Positions 8,818 through 16,267 of a DNA stretch of 64,000 nucleotides are shown here, piece after piece. Source of the stretch: VRUE01 sp963720805. GTDB taxonomy: Bacteria > Actinomycetota > Thermoleophilia > Solirubrobacterales > 70-9. The stretch's first letter is position 1; the number at the start of each line of letters is the position of its first letter. The stretch covers positions 68,521 through 132,520 of the forward strand of contig CAVRGT010000013.1 in NCBI GenBank assembly GCA_963720805.1. Reading direction: 5' to 3'. The notes below the pieces were generated by a model. That model was given only the letters and a program-made list of their open reading frames with translations, did no database searches and was not told where the DNA came from. A program made the position numbers and the translations under genes.

Positions 8818-9171
8818 ATGACGACGCTTGAGAACCACACTCCACGATCCTCGGCGTCGCCGCGATACGTGCTGGGGCGCCATGGCCAGGCCTTTTCGAC
8901 GCGCGCGAGGGCAGAGCAGATTCGGGCTGAGATTGAGCAGCTCGCATCTGGTGGTCGCGATGTCTTGGTCGACTTCGAGGGGGTGCGCTCGGTGAGCTAC
9001 TCCTTCGCTGATGAGCTGATTGGCGTTTTCGCTTCTCGCTACGAGGCCGATCACGATTCGCTGCGTCCTGTTGTGATCGGCCTTACGGCACAGGCCCAAC
9101 GAGTGCTGCTCGGAAGCTTGGAGCAGCGCGGCCTCTCCGACGAAGTCTCGCGCCAGCTAGTTCCGCATTAG
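8818..9171 (+). CDS. STAS-like DUF4325 protein
   Basis: 117 residues. The segment VDFEGVRSVSYSFADELIG (about residues 55-73) is the hallmark of STAS-like DUF4325 proteins: a beta strand ending in D-F, then S-x-S-F-A/x-E, corresponding to the phosphorylatable serine loop of SpoIIAA-like STAS domains. The N-terminal RYVLGRHGQAFSTRARA also fits the family. It likely binds or is phosphorylated by the preceding GHKL protein; this is inference from domain pairing. Last gene of the repeat-flanked cassette. Confidence 0.8.
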   Translation: MTTLENHTPRSSASPRYVLGRHGQAFSTRARAEQIRAEIEQLASGGRDVLVDFEGVRSVSYSFADELIGVFASRYEADHDSLRPVVIGLTAQAQRVLLGSLEQRGLSDEVSRQLVPH

Positions 9172-9269
9172 GCGCACCGCCCTGCCCGCACGGTTGCTAC
9201 GTTTTAGCTACATCGCAATCGTCGACCAGTCGCTCCGCGGCACCAGGATTGAAACGATCCTGAACCAAT

Positions 9270-9320
9270 CCTCAGCCTTTGAAGCCGGAGGTCGAGAGTT
9301 CGATTCTCTCCGGGCGCATT
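9270..9320 (+). repeat. Att-like direct repeat, copy B (tRNA 3' end)
   Basis: Second copy of the 51-nt tRNA-end repeat, differing from copy A only at position 9281 (G instead of C in the anticodon-loop-like part). Similarity stops abruptly on both sides. It lies in the 275-nt gap between the STAS-like gene and the MntA gene, which otherwise shows nothing recognisable. Minus-strand frames through it encode the RTLDLR-type peptides that are a known artefact of translating tRNA genes. Confidence 0.75.
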
Positions 9321-9446
9321 TCGTTGCTTTTCCCGAATGGTCGGCCGAGTGGGGCATCGAGTCCTGGATCGGGGTCGTCCCCGGCGGATGACCTGGCGGC
9401 GGGGTCCGATTGGACTCGGTCCGGGCGATCGGGGACGATGTAAGCA

Positions 9447-9917
9447 ATGGTCGTCATTGACGAGAAAGAACGGGTCCCGCCACTCGATGACGCTGCGCTG
9501 GAGCGGCTCGGTCATGTGCTTGACCGGGAGGGAGTGATCGCGGCGATGTTGATCGGCTCGCAGGCGCGGGGGACGCCTGGGCCGCTTTCGGACGTTGATA
9601 TCGCCGTATGGCACGAGCCGGGGCTTGATTCGGCGGGCCGGCTTCGGCTGCAGCTCGAACTTGCTCGGCTCGCGTGCGGCACTCTTCGCACCAACGAAGT
9701 CGACATCGTTTTGCTCAACGGAGCGCCGCCGCTGCTGCGCCATCGGGCCATTCGAGACGCCAAGATGCTGGTCGAGCGGGATTCGGTCGCACGCGTCCGA
9801 CTCAATGCACGAGCCCTGCTTGACTATCTGGACACCAAGCCGCTGAGGGCCGAGATGTCGAGAGGCATGCGCAAACGCATCAGGGAGGGGACCTTTGGTC
9901 GACCCCGAAAGCATTGA
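9447..9917 (+). CDS. mntA: MNT-domain nucleotidyltransferase (MntA-like antitoxin)
   Basis: 156 residues. Minimal nucleotidyltransferase motif: GSQARGTPGPLSDVDIAV (from about residue 37) provides G-S and the first two metal-binding aspartates, and VDIVLL supplies the third. MntA antitoxins of the MntA/HepT (HEPN/MNT) system neutralise HepT by oligo-AMPylating a tyrosine in the HepT motif. Motifs look intact, so the enzyme should be active. It overlaps the downstream hepT-like gene by 23 nt, the usual operon form of this pair. The gene lies immediately outside the right edge of the tRNA-end-flanked cassette. Confidence 0.85.
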   Translation: MVVIDEKERVPPLDDAALERLGHVLDREGVIAAMLIGSQARGTPGPLSDVDIAVWHEPGLDSAGRLRLQLELARLACGTLRTNEVDIVLLNGAPPLLRHRAIRDAKMLVERDSVARVRLNARALLDYLDTKPLRAEMSRGMRKRIREGTFGRPRKH

Positions 9918-10308
9918 CGCCCGCCTTGACCATCTCGCGAAGTTGCTTGAGGAGTCGGAGCGGATACGGACAGGTGGCCGCGCGGCATATGACGCTGCCT
10001 TTCGGGAACGGCTTGCGGCGCAGCATGCGATCCAGTTGGCGATCCAAATCTGTGTTGACATCGGCGCGCATCTGATCGCAGAGCTCGGGCCGGGAATGCC
10101 CGACGACTACAGAGGCGTCTTTGCCGTTCTGCAAGAGCCGCTCGGCCTCTCCCCGGAGCTGGTTGAGAGGCTTTCTGCGGCCGCCGGGATGCGCAATGTC
10201 CTGGTGTACGTCTACCTGGAGGTGGACGACGACAAGGTGTGGGACGCGCTTGGGCACCTTGATGACCTCCGCGAGTTCGCCGCCGCCGTGGAGCAGTTCA
10301 AGGACTGA
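9895..10308 (+). CDS. hepT: HepT-like HEPN (DUF86) toxin with altered RX4HXY motif
   Basis: 137 residues, TTG start at 9895 behind a GGGAGGGG ribosome-binding site, overlapping mntA. The HEPN helical fold and the C-terminal signature region are clear (AAGMRNVLVYVYLEVDDDKV). In active HepT the motif reads R-N-x-x-x-H-x-Y, where Arg and His form the ribonuclease site and Tyr is the AMPylation target. Here the His position is Tyr (RNVLVYVY, codon TAC versus CAC), while Arg and the final Tyr remain. The toxin may be RNase-dead, or the motif may have shifted chemistry. Confidence 0.82.
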   Translation: MVDPESIDARLDHLAKLLEESERIRTGGRAAYDAAFRERLAAQHAIQLAIQICVDIGAHLIAELGPGMPDDYRGVFAVLQEPLGLSPELVERLSAAAGMRNVLVYVYLEVDDDKVWDALGHLDDLREFAAAVEQFKD

Positions 10309-10352
10309 GCTGTAGTGCTCAAGTCCGCAGGGGGGCCGGTCGATGAGGCGGC

Positions 10353-11906
10353 ATGGTCGTCACCTCGGATACCCGGCGCATCGCGCGTTGGGCGGCGATT
10401 CTGGCCCTGGTCCTCGCGGGCCTTTTCCTGGCCCCGGCTGCGCATGCGTTGCAGTTCGAAATCGTCAATGAAAGCGGGCGCGAAGGCGACGAAGTCTTTG
10501 TCACCGTCGTCGCCCATGGCGCTTATGACGTGCCGGGGGTGGCCGAGAACACGCCCACCAAGCTGAGCGAACTCGGCGGCGCGATCACGGTCAACGAATT
10601 GATCTCGGGCCGGGTCTACGTCTCCTACGGAGCGGGCGTCGAAGAAGGGGTGCCATTCGACTCGCCGACCCGGTTCGACTGGGCCGAGTTGACGGTCACC
10701 CCGAACCCCGCCGACGTGGCGAACCTGACCGCCGTCGACCAGTTCGCGATCGGAATGAGGATGGAAGCGCTGGGCGAATCCGGCGAAACCCTGGAAACCC
10801 TCGGCGACGCAAACGCCGACACGATCTTCGCTGCCCTGCAGCAGATCCCCGGGGGCCCGGAGGCGACCGTGCGCAACCCGCAGGGTGAAGTCCTCCGGGT
10901 CCTCTCCCCGGTTCACAGCTCCGCCTACCCGCTGCTGACCGAATACGTGCACTCGCTGATCGGGCAGACCCTGACCTTGCACACCGGTCTCTTCCAGAAT
11001 CCGTTCGGCGTCTCCGAATACACCGGCGTGGTCGCCCCCGATGGCTCGATCACCCTGCACGGGACCTACGAAGCGGAAGCCCCGCTGGCCGAACCGCCGC
11101 CCGCGACGATCACGCTCCCGGCCGCTCAGTTGCTGGCTGAAATCTACGCGCCGACCACCGAATACAACAACTTTGAAGCGGCGATCCGCCGCGATCTGCT
11201 CGCCGGATTCAGCACTGGGTTCTGGGGCGGCCGGTACGGCAATGACGCGCTGTCGTTCTGCACCAACCCGGTGCCCAAGCTTGGCGGCCACGTCTGCCCC
11301 GAAGGCTTCAACCAGCCCGCCTTCGGCGACGCCCGCGCCAGCCTCGACTCCTACCCAACCTGCGAGCAGTACGCGGCTGTGATCAACCAGTACAGCGACT
11401 CATACGGAAACGCCTACAGCGACGCTGCGAAGAAGGTCGCGGTCAGCCTCGACCAAACGAAAACGAAGAAGCTGCGGTTGACGATCCTGCCCGACTCCGG
11501 CAGCGCGATGCCGGTCCACTCGGGCAACCCGAACTGCGCCGCCGCCCCGCAGCCGGCCGCGCCCGCGATGGCGGCGCCCAGGCCCGGGCGGGCTCACGCC
11601 CATTTCCGCAAGCACTCGAATCTCATCGGCGGCGGGCGTCTGCGCATAGGCCGCATCGTCTGTCCGGGTGGCTGCGCGAAAATCGTTGTCGCCCTCAAGC
11701 GCGGGCACAAGACGGTCGCTCGGGGCCGCTGGCACGGCGCCGCCGCGAACCGGGCCCTGGTTGCGAAGCTGACCAAGGTCGGAAGGCGACTGCTGGTCGG
11801 CAAGAGGGGCGTATTGAAACTGAGGATCGTGGCGCAGGCAACCGCAGTCGACGGGACGAAGACCCGGCTGCGGGGAGCGTTGAAGGTGAAGGGGAGTGCC
11901 AGGTGA
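10353..11906 (+). CDS. Secreted GH64-like beta-1,3-glucanase
   Basis: 517 residues. Residues 1-32 form a signal peptide (basic start, hydrophobic core ALVLAGLFLA, cleavage after AHA). The mature part has GH64/thaumatin-like features: RVYVSYGAGV, then TRFDWAEL with candidate catalytic Glu112, and LTAVDQFAIGMRM with Asp129. Spacing is close to that of the catalytic Glu/Asp pair of laminaripentaose-producing beta-1,3-glucanases. The last ~110 residues form a separate basic, Gly-rich domain with a Cys pair (CPGGC), perhaps for wall or glycan binding. It overlaps the following pentapeptide gene by 4 nt (GTGA), so the two are probably co-translated and co-exported. Confidence 0.7.
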   Translation: MVVTSDTRRIARWAAILALVLAGLFLAPAAHALQFEIVNESGREGDEVFVTVVAHGAYDVPGVAENTPTKLSELGGAITVNELISGRVYVSYGAGVEEGVPFDSPTRFDWAELTVTPNPADVANLTAVDQFAIGMRMEALGESGETLETLGDANADTIFAALQQIPGGPEATVRNPQGEVLRVLSPVHSSAYPLLTEYVHSLIGQTLTLHTGLFQNPFGVSEYTGVVAPDGSITLHGTYEAEAPLAEPPPATITLPAAQLLAEIYAPTTEYNNFEAAIRRDLLAGFSTGFWGGRYGNDALSFCTNPVPKLGGHVCPEGFNQPAFGDARASLDSYPTCEQYAAVINQYSDSYGNAYSDAAKKVAVSLDQTKTKKLRLTILPDSGSAMPVHSGNPNCAAAPQPAAPAMAAPRPGRAHAHFRKHSNLIGGGRLRIGRIVCPGGCAKIVVALKRGHKTVARGRWHGAAANRALVAKLTKVGRRLLVGKRGVLKLRIVAQATAVDGTKTRLRGALKVKGSAR

Positions 11907-13245
11907 GGCGCTTTGCGGTCGCTTTGGCGACGCTCGCCCTCTCGCTTGGCTGGCTCCCCGCCGGAGCTGTGGCCAAGCCGTTCCTGGTCAAGCCGAGCAA
12001 CCCGTTTTACCCGGTGATCGAGGCCTTTGGCGAGGGCTCGGTCGAACCGGGCGCCGTGGTGCGAGGCTGCAAGGTGCAGCCCCTGACCGACTGCCGGCGG
12101 GCCGACCTCTCCGGCGCCAAGCTGCCCCAAGCGCTCTTCGCCGGCGCCGATCTGCGCGAACTGCGGGCGCCGCACGCGACCCTGGCCGGCTCGACCGTGT
12201 CGTTCGCTCGCATGCAGGGAGCCGACCTCGAGGCGCTCGATGCTCCGGCCTTCGTCGCCGGCTACGCGCGCCTCGATCGCGCCGACCTCTCCGGCGCGGA
12301 GCTCACCCTCGGCGCCCTCGCCGAGATGCAAGCCCCCGCCGCCAACCTGAGCGGCGCCAACCTTTTCAGCGCCGACCTCTCCGGCGCCGATCTCGCTCAC
12401 GCGCGCCTGCGCGGCGCGAACTTGACCGGAGCCTTGATGGCGGGAGCCGACCTGCGCGGGGCGGACCTGCGCGGGGCGTCACTTTCGGTAACCGATCTGC
12501 ACAAGGCGGACCTGCGCGGCGCCAGGCTCCAGGGCGCCGCCTTCTGCAACACGATCATGCCGAACGGCAAGGTTCGCAACAAGCGCAAGCACTGCCCCAC
12601 CCACCTCTCGAAGCTGCACGGCCCGACGATCCCGATCCCGCCCCAGGCACCCGTCTACACGGTCCTGACCGCGGCCGGCTCGACCCCCGCGCTGCCTGGC
12701 ACGCGAGTACGGGGCTGTGTGATCGCGCCCTCCGCTGTTTGTCCCGGCGGGGATCTGCGCGGCGCCAGTCTGCACGCGGCTTTCCTCTCCTACGCTCGCT
12801 ATCCGCGGGCGAACTTCGGCAGCGCCTCCCTGACCCTCGGCAACATCTCCTTCGCCAACCTCGCGGGGCGGACTTCGACGGCGCGGTGCTGGCCGGCAGC
12901 GCCGCGGTTGAAACGAGGCTGACCGGCGCCACCCTCGCGAGGGCGAACCTGACCCTGGCGGACTTCGTTGGCGCCAACCTCTCGCACGCGAGACTGCGCG
13001 CTGCCGATGCTCGCAGCGCCAACTTCACCCGCGCCGACCTGCGCGGAGCCGACCTGCGCCGCACCGACCTGGAAGGAGTCGCTCTGATCCGTGCCGACCT
13101 GCGTGGAGCCGACCTGACCGGCACCGACCTGACCGAAGCGATCCTCACCGGGGCCAAGACGAGCCCGGGCTTCGCTGCCGGCGCGACGCTCTGCAACACC
13201 GCAATGCCGGACGGCACCATCGCCAACCGGCAGGCGAAGTGCTGA
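11903..13245 (+). CDS. Secreted pentapeptide-repeat protein (frame break at ~12861)
   Basis: GTG start overlapping the glucanase stop. Signal peptide at residues 1-24. The body consists of A(D/N)LxG pentapeptide repeats (for example GADLRGADLRGA) in two blocks, each ended by a CNT-x-MP(N/D)G segment, predicting two right-handed beta-helices separated by a Pro-rich linker. At about 12861 the repeat pattern continues only after adding one base (SFANL, then RGADFDGA in the next frame), so about one nucleotide is missing. As read, the first frame stops at 12922. About 447 residues when repaired. Because several essential genes in this window show the same kind of break, a sequencing error is more likely than a true pseudogene. 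Function unknown. Confidence 0.75.
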
Positions 13246-13252
13246 CCGACGG

Positions 13253-13597
13253 TCAGGAAGCTCCGGGCTCGGACTCCTCGACCGTCAGCTCGGCGGTCGG
13301 GACAAGCTCGAGCCGCCCATCTGGGATCGGCTCGCCGCTGCGAATCGAGAGCCCGTAGGTGCCGGCCGCAAGGCGCTCTTCGGCCCGCTCGACCGCGGCC
13401 AGGCGAACGCGCAAATCCTCGAGCCGACCGGCGTCGAACTCGTCCTGGTAGAGACCCTCGGAATCCTTGTCGCCGGGCTCTCGGCGCTCGTCACTCTCTT
13501 CAGTACCTTCACCTTTGATCGCGGCGATCTCTCGTTCGACTTGGGCTCGCTCGTTGGCAAGCAGCTCTTTGGCGCGCTCTGAGTTCATGGCCGACAC
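13253..13597 (-). CDS. DksA/TraR-like protein lacking the zinc-finger cysteines
   Basis: 114 residues. The layout is that of DksA/TraR-family proteins: an acidic coiled coil (residues about 5-75), then ERLAAGTYGLSIRSGEPIPDGRLELVP. In classical members the last part reads GTYGxCxxCGxxIPxxRL and binds zinc; here the Cys positions are Leu/Ser and Arg/Ser, and the second CxxC is TVEE. It may still contact RNA polymerase through its secondary channel without zinc. Two starts are possible (13597 and 13588). Divergent from rpmG with about 145 nt between, which should hold both promoters. Confidence 0.7.
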   Translation of the reverse strand: MSAMNSERAKELLANERAQVEREIAAIKGEGTEESDERREPGDKDSEGLYQDEFDAGRLEDLRVRLAAVERAEERLAAGTYGLSIRSGEPIPDGRLELVPTAELTVEESEPGAS

Positions 13598-13743
13598 CGT
13601 ACCCGGCCCCAGCCCTTTCGGCGCGGTCCAGGGCGAAATGAGCGGCCGAGCCTCACATATCCAAGGGCGCTATTCTTCGGTTCAGCCTCGTGCCTCGGCC
13701 CGGGGTTTTTCCTTGTAATGGCGCGTAAGTAATCGAGGGAGAA

Positions 13744-13908
13744 ATGGCTCGCGGAGATGTCCGCATCGCGGTAACGATGGCTTGCGAAGACTGCAAGCGA
13801 CGCAATTACCAGACCAACAAGTCGCGGCGAAACTCGCCGGACCGGATTGAGCTGCGCAAGTTCTGCCGCTGGTGCGGCAAGCACACGGCGCACAAGGAGA
13901 CGCGTTAG
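13744..13908 (+). CDS. rpmG: 50S ribosomal protein L33, zinc-binding type
   Basis: 54 residues, ATG at 13744 with GAGGGAG upstream. Two CxxC pairs (CEDC and CRWC) mark the zinc-ribbon form of L33 rather than the zinc-free paralogue. The ends NYQTNKSRRNSPDRIELRK and KHTAHKETR are typical. It opens the rpmG-secE-nusG-rplKAJL-rpoBC cluster, 5 nt before secE, the arrangement common in Gram-positive bacteria. Confidence 0.96.
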   Translation: MARGDVRIAVTMACEDCKRRNYQTNKSRRNSPDRIELRKFCRWCGKHTAHKETR

Positions 13909-13913
13909 CTCCG

Positions 13914-14438
13914 ATGGCCAAGACGCGCGCACAGCGCAAGGCCGAGCGGCGCGCCCGCGAAGAGCAGGAGCGCAAACGCATCGGCGGCGAGCGCGACGGC
14001 GAGTCGCACGCCCAGCACGACACCCAGGTCCCTGTCTCCGGCGACATCGCCGAGATCGAGGCGGTCGAGGCCGGGATGGCCGTCGGCGCGCCCGAGGCGG
14101 CGCTGGAAACGCCCGACGCTCCCAAGAGCTCGCGCGCGGCAAAGCGCGCCGAGACCAAGGCGCTGAAGGAAACCGAGAAGCGCAAGCGCGCCGAGCAGAA
14201 GCGCCACGAGAGCGAGCAGCTCGCCAAGAAGCAGAAGCAGGCCCAGGCCAAGCGCCAGCGCGGCGGCGTGATTGGCTTCCTCGTCTCCTGCTGGGCCGAG
14301 CTGAAGAAGGTCCAGTGGCCCGACCGCGACACCCTGGTCCAGGCCACCGCCGTCACCATCATCTTCGTCGCCGTCGCCGCCACCTACCTCGGCGCGCTCG
14401 ACGCGGCTTTCAATTACCTGGTCAAGCAGATCCTTTAG
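13914..14438 (+). CDS. secE: Preprotein translocase subunit SecE with long charged N-terminus
   Basis: 174 residues, ATG at 13914. The conserved SecE part is the C-terminal ~60 residues: amphipathic ELKKVQWPDRDTLVQAT, then one membrane helix (VTIIFVAVAATYLGAL). It clamps SecY in the plasma membrane. The ~110-residue N-terminal extension is almost entirely Lys/Arg/Glu/Ala and should be a long cytosolic helix or disordered tail; such extensions occur in some actinobacteria but this one is long. Its partner SecY is encoded at 44019. Confidence 0.95.
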   Translation: MAKTRAQRKAERRAREEQERKRIGGERDGESHAQHDTQVPVSGDIAEIEAVEAGMAVGAPEAALETPDAPKSSRAAKRAETKALKETEKRKRAEQKRHESEQLAKKQKQAQAKRQRGGVIGFLVSCWAELKKVQWPDRDTLVQATAVTIIFVAVAATYLGALDAAFNYLVKQIL

Positions 14439-14467
14439 CGGATCTCCGAACAAAGGCTCCTAAGACG

Positions 14468-14992
14468 ATGTATCGCTGGTACGTGATCAACACCTACTCG
14501 GGTCACGAGAACAAGGTCAAGCACAACCTCGAGCACCGGGTTCAGACGATGAGTCAGAACCGCAACGTGCGCCAGGTCGTCGTCCCCACCGAGCAGGTGA
14601 TGGAACTGGGCAAAGACGGCCAGAAGGAACCGAAAGAGAAGCGCACGATGCCCGGTTACGTCCTGGTCAACATGGAGATGACCGACGACGCTTGGGGGCT
14701 GGTCAAGAACACCCCCGGTGTGACCGGCTTCGTCGGTTCGCGCAACAAGCCGGTGCCGCTCTCCAAACCGGAGGTCGACCGCCTGCTGCACCGCGAGACC
14801 GCCGAGCGGCCCCGCACCCAGGCCCAGTTCTCGATCGGCGAGTCGGTCAAGGTCGTCTCCGGCCCGCTCTCCGACTTCTCCGGCGAGATCGCCGAGATCA
14901 ACGAGGACGCCTCCAAACTCAAGGTCCTGGTCTCGATCTTCGGCCGCGAGACGCCGGTCGAGGTCGGTTACGACCAGGTCAAGAAGATTTAG
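14468..14992 (+). CDS. nusG: Transcription termination/antitermination factor NusG
   Basis: 174 residues. NGN domain at residues 1-110 (YRWYVINTYSGHENKVK, MPGYVLVNMEM, TPGVTGFVG) and a C-terminal KOW domain (GESVKVVSGPLSDFSGEI). It binds the RNA-polymerase clamp and links transcription to Rho or to ribosomal S10. The short N-terminus contrasts with many actinobacterial NusG proteins that carry long acidic extensions. Lies 29 nt after secE and before rplK as usual. Confidence 0.97.
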   Translation: MYRWYVINTYSGHENKVKHNLEHRVQTMSQNRNVRQVVVPTEQVMELGKDGQKEPKEKRTMPGYVLVNMEMTDDAWGLVKNTPGVTGFVGSRNKPVPLSKPEVDRLLHRETAERPRTQAQFSIGESVKVVSGPLSDFSGEIAEINEDASKLKVLVSIFGRETPVEVGYDQVKKI

Positions 14993-15021
14993 GGCGCGGC
15001 CCGCTACCCTCTCCGATCCCA

Positions 15022-15444
15022 ATGGCAAAGAAAGTCCTCACCCAGATCAAGCTGCAGATCTCCGCCGGCTCGGCAAACCCGGCGCCGCCGGTCGGCCCCG
15101 CGCTGGGCCAGCACGGCGTCAACATCATGGAGTTCTGCAAGGCGTTCAACGCCCAGACCCAGTCCGAAGGCGGGACGATCATCCCGGTCGAGATCACGGT
15201 CTACGAGGACCGCTCCTTCACCTTCATCACCAAGACGCCCCCGGCGGCGGTGCTGATCAAGGAGGCGATCGGGATCAAGAAGGGCTCGGGCGAGCCCCAC
15301 GTCAACAAGGTGGGGACGATCTCGATGGACCAGGTCCGCCAGATCGCCGAGCGCAAGATGCCCGACCTCAACGCCAACGACCTCGACGCCGCCTCGAAGA
15401 TCATCGCCGGCACCGCCCGCTCGATGGGCGTCGACGTCAACTAG
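15022..15444 (+). CDS. rplK: 50S ribosomal protein L11
   Basis: 140 residues. Typical N-terminal domain (KLQISAGSANPAPPVGPALG) and C-terminal 23S rRNA-binding domain (KKGSGEPHVNKVGTISM). It forms the GTPase-associated centre with L10 and the L7/L12 stalk, and is the site of thiopeptide action. Follows nusG by 29 nt and precedes rplA by 11 nt. Confidence 0.97.
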   Translation: MAKKVLTQIKLQISAGSANPAPPVGPALGQHGVNIMEFCKAFNAQTQSEGGTIIPVEITVYEDRSFTFITKTPPAAVLIKEAIGIKKGSGEPHVNKVGTISMDQVRQIAERKMPDLNANDLDAASKIIAGTARSMGVDVN

Positions 15445-15455
15445 GCAAACTGATC

Positions 15456-16202
15456 ATGGCTCACGGCAAGCGCTATCGCACACAGCTCGACAAGGTCCAA
15501 CGCGACCAGGCCTACCCGCCGGTTGAGGCGATCGCCCTGCTCAAGGAGACCGCCAGCGCCAAGTTCGACGAGACGGTTGAGCTGCACGTGCTGCTTGGGG
15601 TCAACGTCCGCCACGCCGAGGAGCAGCTGCGCGGCACGCTCGCCCTTCCCCACGGCCTCGGTAAAGACGTAACCGTGGCGGTCTTCGCCCAGGGCCAGCA
15701 GGCCCGCGACGCCGAGGCCGCCGGCGCTGACTTCGTCGGCGGCGATGACCTCGCCAAGAAAGTCGAGGAGGAGGGCTGGACCGACTTCGACGTCGCGATC
15801 TCGACCCCGCAGATGATGGGCACGGTCGGCAAGCTCGGCCGCGTGCTCGGTCCGCAGGGCAAGATGCCGAACCCCAAGGTCGGCACCGTCACCGACGACA
15901 TCGAGAAGGCGGTCAGTGAGTCCAAGGCGGGCAAGGTCGAGTACCGCACCGACCGCCAGGCGATCGTCCACATGGCGATCGGCAAGGCGAGCCTCTCGCC
16001 AGATCAGCTGCTCGACAACTTCAGCGCCGTGATGGAGGAGATCATCCGCGCCAAGCCCTCGGCGGCCAAAGGCCGCTACATCGTCACCTGCACGCTGACG
16101 ACGACGATGGGCCCCGGCATCCGGGTCGACGCCTCCAAGATTGGCGACCGCGACGAGGTCGCCGCCGCACCCCAGGCGGCAGAGGAACCCGTAACGGCCT
16201 AG
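15456..16202 (+). CDS. rplA: 50S ribosomal protein L1
   Basis: 248 residues. L1 signature GPQGKMPNPKVGTVT is intact, flanked by VNVRHAEEQLRGT and the C-terminal RYIVTCTLTTTMGPGIRVD. L1 forms the mobile stalk near the E site and in many bacteria represses its own rplKA mRNA. A short acidic tail (AAPQAAEEPVTA) is added to the usual ~230 residues. Confidence 0.97.
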   Translation: MAHGKRYRTQLDKVQRDQAYPPVEAIALLKETASAKFDETVELHVLLGVNVRHAEEQLRGTLALPHGLGKDVTVAVFAQGQQARDAEAAGADFVGGDDLAKKVEEEGWTDFDVAISTPQMMGTVGKLGRVLGPQGKMPNPKVGTVTDDIEKAVSESKAGKVEYRTDRQAIVHMAIGKASLSPDQLLDNFSAVMEEIIRAKPSAAKGRYIVTCTLTTTMGPGIRVDASKIGDRDEVAAAPQAAEEPVTA

Positions 16203-16212
16203 ACTGCGCCGT

Positions 16213-16262
16213 CGCGAACCCCAGACCACCGGCGGGGCCGACCCCGTAAGCCCGGTGCAGGC
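16213..16262 (+). promoter_or_regulatory. Ribosomal L10 leader (L10-L12 binding mRNA structure)
   Basis: The 65-nt gap between rplA and rplJ folds into an outer CACCGG (16227-16232) / CCGGTG (16252-16257) stem enclosing a CGGGG-CCGA-CCCCG hairpin (16233-16246), followed by TAAGC. The AGACC before the stem and GTAAGC after the inner hairpin correspond to the kink-turn-like conserved bases of the L10 leader family. Binding of the L10-L12 complex here would repress translation of rplJ-rplL. Confidence 0.65.
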
Positions 16263-16267
16263 GAACG

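Larger units (their letters stand above)
4565..9320 (+). mobile_element. Putative integrated cassette flanked by tRNA 3'-end repeats
   Basis: The two tRNA-end repeats bound about 4.7 kb that contains exactly three co-directional genes: an SF1 helicase, a GHKL ATPase and a STAS-like protein. No integrase is encoded inside, so excision or integration would need an enzyme in trans, or the integrase has been lost. The perfect coincidence of repeats and gene-cassette edges supports a single mobile unit. The alternative is two independent integrations that each left a tRNA tail. Confidence 0.6.

Noticed and set aside
9204..10061. Minus-strand frames through the tRNA-end repeat
   Set aside because: They encode the RTLDLRL/RIELSTSG type of peptide that arises from translating tRNA genes; not a protein gene.
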